A stretch of DNA of 64,000 bases, taken from the NCBI GenBank assembly GCA_027924585.1, contig BSBM01000007.1, positions 9,639,501 through 9,703,500 of the forward strand, given 5' to 3'. This document shows positions 10,080 through 22,715 of the stretch, in pieces. Source of the DNA: Larix kaempferi (taxonomy: Eukaryota > Streptophyta > Pinopsida > Pinales > Pinaceae). Position numbers and translations under genes: made by a program. Under the pieces are notes generated by a model. It was not told the origin of the DNA. It saw nothing but the letters and a program-made list of their open reading frames with translations, and did no database searches. The first letter of the stretch is position 1. Every line of letters begins with the position of its first letter.

Positions 10080-12619
10080 GAAAAATATGATTCAGAAGAG
10101 GAAGTTTCTTCGTCCAAGGACAGTAAGCAAATTTCATTTGATTGGTTGAGTAAGAATTGCTTTTCATTCTTACAAAACTTATTTTATTTATGTTGTTTAC
10201 ATTTATGGAAGCATGAAATTATTTATTTTATGATGCATGTAAAATCTGCTCAAACACATATTTACATTTCATAACCTGGATACAAAATCATAGATCATGT
10301 TAAATTGTTTTGAAGAAAAAATTTGATGCAAAAAAACATTAAAAAAAAAGGAACTTTTGTAACCGAACATTCCATACAATTAGTAGAAGATCTGTGGAGA
10401 AGACCACGATCTTAATCTCTGCTATTAATTTGTTTTCAGAAGTGATGATAAGAAAGCTACTGTGAATCAAAGTTGCTATCACAAGTAGATCATTGCTACA
10501 TGAATGTTATTTTCCTTTATTGATAAGGAAACAAGTTGTTAATAAATGCATTGAAAACTATAGTAAGGTTTACAAATGAATGCTACATGCTATGATAAAA
10601 AGACTTTTGTATGTTGGAAAGACTATTGGCTACAATAACCGAACTCAGAATGAGATTCTCCAACACTGATTAATTTTTCTGAGGCTGGAGCAATTGTTGT
10701 TTCACCATGGAAATCAAAGAATTATTGTATCTGCATAAGTGATCTATAATTTTCTTACATAAGATTAGTAGATATAGGAAGACTTGTCAAAGCTGCTGTT
10801 GAGTATTGTGGCCGAATGACTTTGCTTTATTGTGGGTTAAGGGCATTAGCCATACAGATTTGGCAGATTATTGAAGGATCTATTTTGCTGCATATCTTCC
10901 ATGGAAATTGCAGTTGAAGAACCTGATCGAAACGGTCTACAACTGAGGGACCTGATCGGATGGGACTCAAAGCCTCGACATAGGCTTCTGGTATGAATCA
11001 TTTCTGTGTTTTTCTCAAAGAGAAATTATTTTTTAGAACAAAGAAATACAACCCTTCGATGGTAAAAGAATGGGCCATTCGGGAAGCGAGCACCTGACAT
11101 ATTTTCAAATAAAGAGACACAATTGTTTGTCGAATAGGAATCAGATAGGTATTGCTCAGATCGGCCTTCTCGAACATGAAGTTTCTATATAATTATCATG
11201 TGAAAAGGGGTTTTACAGAGGTAGAGACCGCAACCTTTGATCTGTGTGAAGGAGCTGCGGTAATTGCATGAAAATTGGCAAAGAAACCTACAAGTTAGAA
11301 GGTGATATTGTAGTCACATGCCAAAGACCACCAGCTGCTATGTGGGGACTCTTGTTAGGTGTCCATCGCGCAGAGTATATGGTTATATCTACTTGGAAAA
11401 AAAATGCAAGCACAATGATAGTCTTCCAAACATCGATGATCATGTTCCATATCACTTACAGAGATGTCGAATTCTTGGGCGTGCATGTGGCTGAGAAAAT
11501 TGTGCAGTGATGAAAATATCAGTTGTAATCAGATTTGGATTGTGGTGTCATTCAAATTCATGGTTCCACATGTTTTTGCGGTGGTCATCCTGAATCCAAT
11601 GCTCATGTGGCATGAGATCAGCCAGTATGTTGTGGCGGTGGTTGTCCTGGAATGAGATGATCTAGGAGTATAGAGGGATCCTCTCAACCATGTCACAAAG
11701 TTCAAATCGAACACGAAGAAGCACATTTTTTTTCTCTTTTCATTTTCTATTCCAAAGCCACCTGGATGACATATGATTTGGATCCCTAGGAGGTCGCTAC
11801 GACTTTTAATTGGGGGCTTGAGTGCGGGATCCAGCAGTTCCTCCTTCTCGAGTTTTATCACAGAAGGTCAAGGTTTAAAATTCTTTTCATTTTTGCACGT
11901 CGTTGTAAATGCGTCAATAGAGTTGAGGAAGAAGGAGCAAAAGTAGCACGATATGGTAGAAAACATTAGTAAAGGTAAGATGCAGTCGATCATGTCTATG
12001 CTGACTTGGTAACCAATGGATTGTCCTCTGGAGTGGTGAATGCCATTTGAGATTCTTTGTGCAGTAGATTTTTGAATTTTTATTCAGAAGTTTCTCATTA
12101 GAATGACAATTTCTCTGTCTTAGTAGCATTGGTATATCTTAGAATGGCGTAGAAGGTAGGTATTTTTTCTCAAATGGAGCGAGACATTCAGATGATGCTT
12201 GTTGTCGATGTTCATCTTGTCACCATAAACTGCAACTCCCAAATGGAGCATTATGTGTACAAAATGCGTTATGATCAATTTAGTCTGCAACGCCAAAATT
12301 TCTAGTTTCCACAGACGATCCACCTACAGAACATCATCGGTGATATCCTGATTTTCATGCAGGGGGGAATTGAGACAACTCCTTGGTAGCCCTACCATGT
12401 TTTTGATAGCCTCAGATCGCCTGCAGAAACTGTGCTCCAAAGGCGGCGAAGCATAGACCCAGTGATAAGAAAGAATCAACTGTGCGCATTTCTATCAAAG
12501 AAAAAGGTGAATTGGTGGTGAATGATCTGAGTCTCTACATATGGTATATATTCGATTCCAGGTTTTTATGGGAACTCCAGAATTTCCAGATCTAGGAAAA
12601 CATTGCACTGTCAAATTTA
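10080..12619 (+). other. Unit 2 internal region up to the E3 insertion
   Basis: Aligns with 5212-7720 of unit 1 and 25051-27590 of unit 3. Only short open stretches are present (11268-11510 plus, 11529-11861 minus). No recognisable gene. It is interrupted by E3 and resumes at 22716. Confidence 0.55.
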
Positions 12620-12624
12620 CACTG
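12620..12624. other. Target-site duplication of E3, left copy (CACTG)
   Basis: CACTG precedes TGTTGACAC and recurs right after the far LTR at 22711-22715. Confidence 0.9.
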
Positions 12625-12920
12625 TGTTGACACTATATCTGAAAATGCTCAAACCCTAAAAAAAATTTTGCCAAAAAATATCCAAAAGAAGAGAAATCAC
12701 TACACATGAGTTGAAGTAAAAGGTTTGAAATACAAAAAACAACAAGAAAAATCCACATATGCAAAGTCCGAAAGCAATTCTTTGAAAAGGTTAAGTCTGG
12801 ATCAAGTTTCAACGGAGGAGATGACAATGATCGAGATCAACAGCTGTTATAGTTTCCCGCACCGCCAAAAGGATCGTTTGCAAATAGTAGTGAGTGGTTG
12901 TGGACTCAATACCGCCGGAT

Positions 12921-13060
12921 ACGTGTCACAATTTCATTAGTTTGCGTATACGTGATAGTGGTATCATAAACCACCACAATGTTGTGCGGAACCACCAAAG
13001 GATAACGCGCGGCGGGCCATATCACGTGACAGGATAATAAGTGGTGGGACATGGCACGTG
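12921..13060 (+). promoter_or_regulatory. Cluster of ACGT-core (G-box/ABRE-like) motifs in E3 LTR
   Basis: ACGTG occurs at 12921-12925 and 12950-12954, and CACGTG at 13023-13028 and 13055-13060, all 340-480 bp upstream of the TATA box. Three of the four persist in the 3' LTR. Such motifs bind plant bZIP and bHLH factors; regulation is inferred. Confidence 0.45.
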
Positions 13061-13402
13061 GAAGATGGAGAAAGCGTAAGGGAATACACCATATGTCGAT
13101 ATCAATCGAAGGAACAATATACATCAGGACAAAATCAACCGCCAATTTTCATCCGCATCAAGAAAGCTGTGCACTCGATAGAAGGAAGAATGGTCGCAGA
13201 AAGTAAACCACTCAAACAGGTGTCATTAAATGGTTGGTCCGCACAAGGAATAAGTCGGAGAAGAAAACCGTTTTAGGATTGCGGATACCACCATGGGGGT
13301 TAAAAGGATGCAAGATCTAACGGCTCAAATCAAAAGGCTCAAGATCAATGGTTGGATATAAACTACATTCAGAAAGCTGCCAGGAAGTTAATCAAAAAGA
13401 CT

Positions 13403-13410
13403 TATATAAA
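13403..13410 (+). promoter_or_regulatory. TATA box of E3 5' LTR
   Basis: TATATAAA in the U3 region, conserved in the 3' LTR at 21576-21583. Confidence 0.6.
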
Positions 13411-14537
13411 ACAAAAAGGCTTCACAAAACGGCATTTTGTATATGTGTCGTTATCCCTGGGAGGTCTAAAGACTGGTAGAGATCAGCGATTGCGACAGAA
13501 GGATAAAGACGTGTGTATATAGGTCATGTTGAAATGCGAGTCTTGGTAAAAGAAATGACCAGTTATGATTTACCCACGGCCGACCAATGGAACTATGTGG
13601 ACAAATATGGAAGGACAAGATATTATGTCCATTCATAGATACATTCAAAACTCTTGCCAAGTGGCAAAAAGGATGCTATTCAGAATTTTTGTCAAGTGGC
13701 AAAAAGATACTTTTATTTTAAATTTGTAATATTATTTGAAGACAATTATCTATTGTTCAAAGACAGTTATCTTTCGAGTTAAAATATTTTCAGTTATTAG
13801 TTAGAAGAAGCAGTTATGTCAAGTTTCTTCCGAATTTTGTATAAAAAACAATGAGTCATTTTTGAAAGGGTTGGAAATTCTTTGAGAGACGAGTATGTTT
13901 TGAAGTCTATTTTTGATAAATAAAAGGCAGTACAGTGAAAATACCTATCTTTTGAGACCAGAGATTCATGTGTTGATCAGCTTTACAGTCTGTTTTTCCC
14001 TAATCTTTATATGTGCATGTCCACTTTCTTTGTTTTATCTTCCATTATGTTTTTCTTCTATATTTAAATGAACGCTTGAAATAAATCGATATTCATACTG
14101 GTTATGCCTCGTTTTATCGCATTTAAATATTCACTATTTTCTCCAAAGTTGGCAATAGATTCATCCCAGTTAGATGCCTGTTGTTGATGGAATGTCATTA
14201 CTTCTTTCTATACCACCTGAAAAATCAAATTGACTATGATATGATTGCTATCTTGCCTCTATGGAAATCTGTTTGGTATAAATCTCTTACTGGCATATTA
14301 AATATTTGAAACTTTGACTCCATGCCCAATGTTTCTTGTTTTCCTTTTCAACCCAGAAAATCCTTTTGAGAAATTTTGAACGTACTTTTATATATTTTTA
14401 GCCTTTACATATATCTTGTGAGAGAGCCCTCTCTGGTGGAAAAAATGGCTAAGTTTTCTACCTAAATTTTGGTTTGAAATAGGTTGCCTTAGGTGTTATT
14501 CTTTTACAACCGGGATAAAATCTAAGTGCTAACATTT

Positions 14538-14553
14538 TGGCCGTTGCCGGGGA
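14538..14553 (+). other. E3 primer binding site (altered)
   Basis: TGGCCGTTGCCGGGGA begins 3 bases after the LTR. It lacks two bases compared with the TGGCGCCGTTGCCGGGG site of E6. Confidence 0.7.
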
Positions 14554-14705
14554 CGAAAGTGAAATTTTCCCTTGGAGAAACGACAAAGAAAGGTCAAATT
14601 TCTTGGGCAAGGAAGTTTGAAATAAGTTGGTTGTAGATATTGCCCTGGTGACTTCACTTGTGAAAATTTTTTAAGGTTTTTTTAAGATATTCTGAGAAAG
14701 ACATT

Positions 14706-16442
14706 GTGGCTACAAGAAGAAATCCCGATTTACAGTTCTTTTTAGGCGTGGATAATCCAGAGAAGCTCCTCAAGATGGATAAAGGCAAAGGCAAAGGCAA
14801 GACGAAAGAAGGTATTTCTTAGTTTTCAAATATATTCCCTTCTTTTCAAGAAAATTTGTTTGAGGAAGAAAATATTGGTTCAAGTGGAAGAGTTTTGCTT
14901 AGAACTAAATCAGATTCTGATTTAAAAGAAACAAAAGTTGACCCAAAAAGTTTGTGGGACTATTCTTTAAAATCTGTTTGAGAAAATTTACAAAAATCTG
15001 AAAGGGCGGGGTCCAGAATATCCAAGGCCCAAAGAATACCTGTGCAAAGTAATAAACAACAGGCAGTGATTGTTCCACCTTATAACCCACCACCCATGGC
15101 TGCCAGATTTTCCCCATTGGTTTTACCCGCGGCTTTACATGATTTGCCTCAAAATTATGGACAGAGAATCTTTACTTTTGATAATGAGGGTAATTATACA
15201 GCACAGCAACATGTTGATAACTTTAGTGATTTCATTGATTTAGAAGAAGTGGATTATGATGATGCAAAAATGAGGTTGTTTGCCCAAAGCTTGCGAGGTG
15301 AAGTCAAAAAGTGGTTTAGAGCTTTGGTTGCAGGATCAATTGCTAATTATGATGCTTTCACAACTCTTTTTATCGAAAGATGGGAAGACTAGAAAAATCC
15401 TTCACAGGTGTTGACACAATATAACAATCTGAAAAAAGGAGGTTTTGAGTCAGTTCAAGAATTCTCTACCAGATTTATGAAATTCTATAATTCTATCCCT
15501 ATAGATATAAAACCTCTAGTGGGAGCAACCAAGTTACATTATGCAGATGCTTTTGAAGGTGATTTTTCATGCATATTAAGAGAAAGAAGATCTACTACTT
15601 TGGAAACAATGATGAAAGATGCGGTAGAAGTTGAAGCTAATATGATGGCTTCTGGAAAGATGAGACATAGAGATATGGGCTGAAAGAAAATTAGAGAAGA
15701 TAATCAAAGTGCAGCTTCTTCTTCTTCTTCCACAGATGTAAAATTTGAAGCAATGATGAAAACTATGGAAAAGTTATTAGACAGGTTAGTGGTGGATAAC
15801 AAAGTTCCGAATAAAGAACAAACAGAACCTCAAATCAGAAACCCTAATTTTAGGAGACCCTTTATTCCACCTATAAGGCCAAGAGAGCAGAGAAACCCAA
15901 GGAATGTAGAAGAAGATCAAATCAGACCTCCTTTCCTTGAAAATTATATTGCTGGATAAATTCAAGCTGAGATGCCTGAGAGTGATATTCACCATTGTGG
16001 CAGTTCTGATTCAGAAGTGTATTTGACTAAACAAGAGCATGATATGTTACTTGCAGAAGGGGAATGTTGTAATTTGGAGACAGAAATTGATCAATACCAG
16101 ATTGGTTACCAAAATGTTATAAACGATCTTCAAAGAAAGATAAATCTAAGAAACCGAGACGTTATAGTAGACAAAGGAAAAAAGCCAATGGGCAAATCAA
16201 AAGGATGTACAAATAAGCTTTCTACTAGTCAGTACGAACAACAAACGAGAAGAAAAGAAAATGAAGATGTGCCAAAAGTAATTTCAGATAACAAGAAAGA
16301 TTCAGTGAAGGAAGGTGATAAAAATTTGGTTCCTTTCAATATACAGAGTGAAATGTCGAAAGTCAAGATTTCTATACCTTTCAATGAGATATTAAAGAAT
16401 AAGGAATACAAGGAACAAATTTTTAAGATGAGGCAAGTATAA
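14706..16442 (+). pseudogene. E3 Gag (broken)
   Basis: One frame runs from about 14706, where GTG stands in the place expected for the start (then ATRRNPDLQFF), into pol. Stops occur at about 14818, 14979, 15390, 15681, 15957 and 16440. A Lys/Gly-rich segment (KGKGKGKTK) lies near the start. The retrotransposon Gag domain spans about 15130-15600, with the hallmark RLFAQSLRGEVKKWFRAL and, after one stop, FESVQEFSTRFMKFYNSI. A basic, Pro-rich tail (RPFIPPIRPREQRNPRN) and a Lys-rich region follow. I see no CCHC knuckle, which is common in this branch of gypsy elements. It would form the particle and package RNA. Confidence 0.85.
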
Positions 16443-16448
16443 AATTGA

Positions 16449-17996
16449 GTGGAAATAGATACTTTGGAATTAGATGATGATACTCCTAATATCTGCATGG
16501 GTTCAAGAATGGAAGATAATAGTTTTGGGGAAATTTCTCCTTTCTATGTAAATTTGAATGTTCATGATAAAGTTGTGCATAATTGTATGTTAGACTTAGG
16601 AGCTTCTCATAATCTGATGCCGAAACTTGTAGTTGAATCTTTGGGATTGGAAATCACAAGACCATATGATGACTTATTTTCTTTTGATTCAAGGAAAGTC
16701 AAATGTTTAGGGTTGATAAAAGATTTGACAGTTAATCTTAGTAAAATACCAGCCAAAGGTATTCTCATGGATGTGGTGGTTGCTGATATTCCAGCAAAGT
16801 TTGGTATGTTATTGTCTAGATCATGGGCTTCTAAGTTAAAAGGAACTCTGCAGATGGATATGTCTTTTGCTACTATTCCAGTGTTGGGGGTACACAGAAG
16901 ATTATATGCTGAAAAGATGGCTGCTTATTTGGTAAGTGACTTAAAAGAACCTGAAAAGCATGCTATATATGCAGTAGACACAGATTTGCGTTCTTGTATT
17001 CTGTATAATGATGTTGAATCTAAAGAAAAGATTGATTTAATTGAACCTAAAGAAAATGAAAAAGAAAGATTGTTAAGAGAAAAAATCAGAAAAGAAGGGA
17101 CCTGGACGATGCACTTTGATGGAGCTAGAAGCAGAGAAGGAGCTGGTGCAGGGGTATGGATAATCACACCTGATCGAGAATTCCTAATGTTTTCTTACCA
17201 ATTGAATTTTGAATGTACAAACAATGTTGCAGAATATGAAGCTTTGATTCTGGGGTTGAATGTATTGAGAGATTTAAAAGAAAAAAGAATTGAAGTGTTT
17301 GGAGATTCCGAATTGGTAATAAATCAGGTAAAAGCTATTTATCAGACAAAACATCCTAAAATCAGGTCATATAGGAATGAAGTGTGGGATTTATTGGAAA
17401 AACATTTCGATGAACATGATGTTGTTTCAATTCCCAGAGTTAGTAACATTGTAGCATATTCTTTGGCCATTACAGGAGCTGCATTCAAAACTCCTATCTT
17501 CTCTAAAAAGAAATATGATATTGAAGTCATACACAGACCATCTATCCCAGACAATATCAAACATTGGCAGTTTTTTGAAGATGATCAACAGATTAAACAC
17601 TTTTTAGAAATGACAGATGAATTCAATTACAGGTCTATTGATGCTGGAGTTGGTCCGGATGAAGTAGATTCCCCGGAAGAAACAGAAAATTTCAAGCAAA
17701 GGATTGGAGGTAAGGATATAATTCAACTGAAGAATAATGTTATCCCTAGAGGCTTGATTCCTTTCGAAAAATTGTTTGATAAAAATGATGTGGTGAAAAA
17801 TCCAAAAGTAGAACCTAAACCTGAGAATGTAAAAGATTACAATTTAGGTTCTGAAAAAGATCCCAAATTGGTAAAGCTTTCAAAGAAATTACCAAGAAAG
17901 GAAGAGGATAAAAGCGTGGAAGTGATGAAAAGATTTTCATATGTTTTCGCCTGGAGTTATGAAGACCTGAAAGAATATGATGTTTCTGTTATATAG
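16449..17996 (+). pseudogene. E3 protease and inserted plant-type RNase H (aRNH)
   Basis: A 515-codon open stretch in the same frame as gag, ending at a TAG (17994) that interrupts the run into RT. Aspartic protease: catalytic motif DLGAS at about 16593, flap and core to about 16900, ending GMLLSRSWASKL. RNase H of the plant/archaeal type: about 17100-17500, with Asp in MHFDGARS (17118), Glu in NNVAEYEAL and Asp in VFGDSEL. The fourth acidic position, normally Asp in a VADxLA context, is Tyr here (VAYSLA, about 17455). The next ~150 residues are a linker. The domain sits before RT, separate from the usual RNase H after RT. Confidence 0.85.
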
Positions 17997-17999
17997 CAT

Positions 18000-19567
18000 A
18001 CAATTCCTATCAAACCTGATGAAAAGCCTTTCAAACAGAAGTTGAGAAGAATAAATCCCAAGTTGCTTCCAGTGATAGAAAAAGAGGTGAGAAAGTTGTT
18101 TAATGCTAAGATAATTGTGTCCTTGAGATTTTCTAAGTGGTTGGCTAACCTGGTACCAGTAAGGAAAAAGAATGGCGAAATAAGGTTGTGTGTAGACTTT
18201 AGAAATTTGAACAGAGTCTCTTTGAAAGATAATTATCCACTCCCTAAAATGGATCAGATTTTACAGAAAGTTGTGGGAGCCGAAAAAATTTCCATGTTAG
18301 ACGATTTCTCAGGTTACAATCAAATTAAAGTTCACCCAGAAGATCAGGAAAAAACTACTTTTACTACTCCATGGGAACATTTATGTATGCCAAAATGGCA
18401 TTTGGTTCGATGAATGCAGGGGCAACTTTTCAGAGAGCCATGGATATTGCATTTGTAGATGAAAGAGACAAATTTGTGGTAGTATACATGGATGATATCA
18501 CTGTTTATTCAAAGAATGTTGCTGATCACTGGAAACATCTAGAAAGCATTTTTCTGAAATGTAGAAAATTTGGGATCTCCTTAAATCCAAAGAAATCTCA
18601 TTTTTGCATGGAAGAAGGAAGATTATTGGGACACATCATATCAAAAGAAGGCATTAAGATTGACCCAGAGAGAGTATCTGCGATACAGAAGGTGGGAATC
18701 CCTAGGAGCAAGAAAGAGATTCAATCATTTATTGGAAGGGTAAATTGGTTAAGAAGGTTCATTCCTAGTTTTGCTGAGATTTTGAGAAACATAACTAAAA
18801 TGCTAAGGAAAGACAAGGAAATTAAATGGACTAAAGAAGCAAGACAATCCTTTGATAATATTAAAAGAGCATTGACTAAAGCACCAGTGTTAATTAGTCC
18901 AGATTATACAAAGGATTTCATTATGTTTACTTATGCATTAGAACACACAGTAGCTGGGGTATTGTTGCAAAAGAATCAAGAAGGTGCGGAACAGCCAATT
19001 GCATTTTTTAGTAAGATTCTGAGGGATGCAGAATTAAAATATAACATTATGGAGAAACAAGCTTATGCTTCAGTGAAAGCATTGAAGGATTTCAGGATAT
19101 ATATTTTGCATTCTCATATAATAGCACATGTTCCATCAACAACAGTGAAAGATATTCTTACCCAGCCAGATCCTGAAGGGAAAAGAGCGAAGTGGATAGC
19201 AGTGTTATTGGAATATGATCTTGACATTAAACCTACAAAGCTGATAAAAGGTCAAGGTTTGGCCAAAATGATGACAGAAACAAATTGGGATTCTCTAGGT
19301 ATGAATTTTCTTTCTGAAATTTCAAATGAAAACGTTCCAAATTCACAAGTAATTGAAGATTTCTCTTTATCTCCCTGGTACGCAGACATTGTATATGTTC
19401 TGCAGAATCTCCAAGCGCCTGCAAATATGGAAAAAACTAGAGCAAGCTCAGTAAAATTGAAAGCAGCCAAGTTCTACATATTAGATGGAAATTTATTCTG
19501 GAAATATCCAGGAGGAATCATGTTGAATTGTCTATTAGAGAATGAAGCGCAGCATATTATGGTATAA
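18000..19567 (+). pseudogene. E3 reverse transcriptase and degenerate RNase H
   Basis: RT begins near 18020 and includes RLCVDFRNLNRVSLKDNYPLP and SMLDDFSGYNQI. A single-base loss near 18369 moves the frame, after which MAFGSMNAGATFQRAMD and the catalytic YMDD (18485-18496) follow, then the thumb (IQSFIGRVNWLRRFIPSF). The standard gypsy RNase H at about 18860-19260 has lost key acids: the motif normally holding Asp reads MFTYALEHTVAGVLLQ, and the TDH segment is replaced by HVPSTT. It still keeps the Glu in IMEKQAYA. This suggests the upstream RNase H took over the function. The frame ends at a TAA at 19565. Confidence 0.87.
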
Positions 19568-20623
19568 TTTCATAAAGGCATGTGTGGAGGACATCATTCA
19601 TGGAAGGCTACAGTGAACAAAATTCTTAGAGCTGGTTTTTATTGGCCCGGCATGTATTCAAATGTATATAAAGAAGTAACCAAATGTAATGAATGTCAAA
19701 TTTTTTATGGAAAAAGAGAATTATTACCATTTCCATTGAAACCTATTTCAGTTGAAGCACCTTTCCAACAGTGGGGGTTAGATTTTATTGGTGAAATTAA
19801 CCCAAATTCTTCAGGGCAACATAAGTGGATTCTGACTGCTACAGATTACTTCACAAAATGGATTGAGGCCATCCCAACCAGAAATGCCACAGAAATAGTG
19901 ATTATGAACTTTTTGGAAGAAAACATTTTATCCAGGTTTGGTTGTCCTAAAAGGATAGTGACAGATAATGCTCCAGCGTTCAAATAAAAAAAGATGATAA
20001 ATTTTTGTCACAAATATCACATACATTTGAATCATTCCACTTCTTATTATCCACAAGGGAATGGGTTGGCCGAATCTTCAAATAAAAATTTAGTGAGAAT
20101 CATAAAGAGGTTGCTAGAAGATAACAAGAGAGCTTGGCATACTAAACTAAAATATGCTCTGTGGGCGGATAGGATCAGTACAAAGAGAGCAATTGGCACT
20201 TCCCCTTTCCAGTTGGTGTATGGCACAGAGGTAATTTTCCATGTTTCTTTGGGTTTGCCAGTTATGAAATTATTACAAGAAGTCGATGAAGAACCAAATC
20301 ATATGCAAAGGAGAATAAATCAAATGATAGAATTGCATGAAGTTAGAGAAAAGGCATATAACAAAACCCAAATGCATCAGGAGAAAATGAAGAAATTTTT
20401 TTACAGAAAGGTTAAAGAAAAGAATTTTCAGATAAATGATTTGGTTTTGAAGTGGGACTCCAGAAATGAAGATCACCATGGGAAGTTCGAGAATTTATGG
20501 AAAGGTCCATATATTGTTGCAGGATATCAAGAGGAAAATGCATTTATCCTAAAAAATTGCAATGGGGAATTCTATCCTGGAGGACTAGTAAATGGGAGAC
20601 ACCTCAAACATTATCTTTCTTAA
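19568..20623 (+). pseudogene. E3 integrase
   Basis: Same frame as the second RT part, with a stop at 19565 and another at 19985. The HHCC zinc site is visible (HKGMCGGHH, then CNEC). The DDE catalytic residues are Asp in QQWGLDFIG, Asp in RIVTDNAPAF and Glu in GNGLAESSNK. The C-terminal part holds the GPY-type WKGPYIV motif, and the frame ends at TAA 20623. No chromodomain follows. It would insert the cDNA into host DNA. Confidence 0.88.
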
Positions 20624-20798
20624 AAGACAGAGAAGAAAGAGAGTTTTTTGTACAGTGTAAATATATTTTCAAAAAAAAAATATGGTATAAATTTTGATTT
20701 GCAGAAAAAGTTTGAATGCAGCCCAATGGATCAGGAACTTGGTCTACGATATTCTTTGCTACCTCACAAGGAGGATAGCATCCCCAGTTGGAGACAGT
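20624..20798 (+). other. E3 3' untranslated stretch
   Basis: 175 bp between integrase and the 3' LTR. No long purine tract abuts the LTR; the best purine run is AAGGAGGA at about 20768, 23 bases away. Confidence 0.5.
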
Positions 20799-22710
20799 TG
20801 TTGACACTATATCTGAAAATGCTCAAACCCTAAAAATATTTTTGCCAAAAATATCCAAAAGAAGAGAAATCACTACAAATGAGTTGAAGTAAAAGGTTTG
20901 AAATACAAAAAACAACAAGAAAAACCCACATATGCAAAGTCCGAAAGCAATTCTTTGAAAAGGTTAAGTCTGGATCAAGTTTCAATGGAGTAGATGACAA
21001 TGATCGAGATGAACGGTTGTTATAGTTTCCCGCACTGCCAAAAGGATCGTTTGCAAATAGTAGTGAGTGGTTGCGGACTCAATACCGCCGAATACGTGTC
21101 ACAATTTCATTAGTCCGCATATACGTGATAGTGGTATCATAAACCACCACAACGCCGTGCGGAACCACCAAAGAATAAGGCACGGCGGGCCATATCATGT
21201 GGCAGGATAATAAGTGGTGGGACATGGCACGTGGTAGATGGAGAAAGCGTAAGGGAATACACCATATGTTGATATCAATCACAGGAACAATATACATCAG
21301 GACAAAATCAACGGCCAATTTTCATCTGCATCAGGAAAGGTGCGCACTCGATAGAAGGAAGAATGTTCGCGGAAAGTAAACCACTCAAACAGGTGTCATT
21401 AAATGGTTAGTCCGCACAAGGAATAAGCCGGAGAAGAAAACCGTTTTAGGATTGCAGATACCACCATGGGGGATAAAAGGACACAAGATCTAATGGCTCA
21501 AATCAAAAGGCTCAAGATCAACGGTTGGATATAAACTACATTCAGAAAGCTGCCAGGAAGTTAATCAAAAAGACTTATATAAAACAAAAAGGCTTCACAA
21601 AATGACATTTTGTATATGTGTCATTATCCCTAGGAGCTCTGAAGACTGGTAGAGATCAGCGATTGCGACAGAAGGATAAAGACGTGTGTATACAGGTCAT
21701 GTTGAAATGTGAGTCTTGGTAAAAGAAATGACCAATTATGATTTACCCACAGCCGACCAATGGAACTATGTGGACAAATATGGAAGGAAAAGATATTCTG
21801 TCCATTCATAGATACATTCAAAACTCTTGCCAAGTGGTAAAAAGGATGCTATTCATAATTTTTGCCAAGTGGAAAAAAGATACTTTTATTTTAAATTTGT
21901 AATATTATTTGAAGACAGTTATCTATTGTTCAAAGACAGTTATCTTTCGAGTTAAAATATTTTCAGTTATTAGTTAGAAGAAGCAGTTATGTCAAGCTTC
22001 TTCCGAATTTTGTATAAAAAACAATGAAAGTCATTTTTGAAAGGGTTGGAAATTCTTTGAGAGACGAGTATGTTTTGAAGTCTATTTTTGATAAATAAAA
22101 GGCAGTACAGTGAAAATACCTATCTTTTGAGACCAGAGATTCATGTGTTGATTAGATTTACAGTCTGTTTTTCCCTAATCTTTATATGTGCATGTCCACT
22201 TTCTTTGTTATATCTTCCATTATGTTTTTCTTCTATATTTAAATGAACGCTTGAAATAAATCGAGATTCATACTGGTTATGCCTCGTTTTATCGCATTTA
22301 AATATTCATTATTTTCTCCAAAGTTGGCAATAAATTCATCCCAGTTAGATGCCTGTTGTTGATGGAATGTCATTACTTCTTTCTATACCACCTGAAAAAT
22401 CAAATTGACTGTGATATGATTGCTATCTTGTCTCTGTGGAAATCTGTTTGGTATAAATCTCTTACTGGCATATTAAATATTTGAAACTTTGACTCCATGC
22501 CCAATGTTTCTTGTTTTCCTTTTCAACCCAGAAAATCCTTTTGAGAAATTTTGAACGTACTTTTATATATATTTTAGCCTTTACATATATCTTGTGAGAT
22601 AGCCCTCTCTGGTGGAAAAAATGGCTAAATTTTCTACCTAAAGTTTGGTTTGAAATAGATTACCTTAGGTGTTATTATTTTACAACCGGGATAAAATCTA
22701 AGTGCTAACA
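20799..22710 (+). repeat. E3 3' LTR
   Basis: 1912 bp direct copy of 12625-14534, from TGTTGACAC to GTGCTAACA. Many single-base differences and short indels separate the two. Confidence 0.92.
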
Positions 22711-22715
22711 CACTG
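22711..22715. other. Target-site duplication of E3, right copy (CACTG)
   Basis: Matches 12620-12624. Unit 2 of the array continues directly after it. Confidence 0.9.

Larger units (their letters stand above)
12625..14534 (+). repeat. E3 5' LTR
   Basis: 1910 bp from TGTTGACAC to GTGCTAACA. TATATAAA at 13403-13410 and AATAAA at 13919-13924 mark a likely U3/R. Four ACGT-core motifs lie upstream (listed separately). Confidence 0.92.
12625..22710 (+). mobile_element. E3: Ty3/gypsy LTR retrotransposon with extra RNase H
   Basis: A 10,086 bp element with LTRs of 1910 and 1912 bp, TG/CA ends and a CACTG duplication. A primer site related to TGGCGCCGTTGCCGGGG follows the 5' LTR. The coding order on the plus strand is Gag, protease, plant-type RNase H, RT, degenerate RNase H, integrase. 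The order RT then integrase puts it in Ty3/gypsy. The primer and the second RNase H are features known from the plant Tat group, though the position of the extra domain is unusual. Several stops and one frameshift make it defective. The LTRs differ at roughly 3% of sites in the first 300 bp I compared. Confidence 0.93.

Noticed and set aside
11230-11510. Resemblance of an array-unit frame (MWGLLLGVHRAE, then ISTWKKNAS) to the Trp-containing core of the eIF4E family.
   Set aside because: It depends on a one-base A-run difference present only in unit 2; units 1 and 3 read KKKCK there. The residues before and after do not follow the family, so I treat it as chance.
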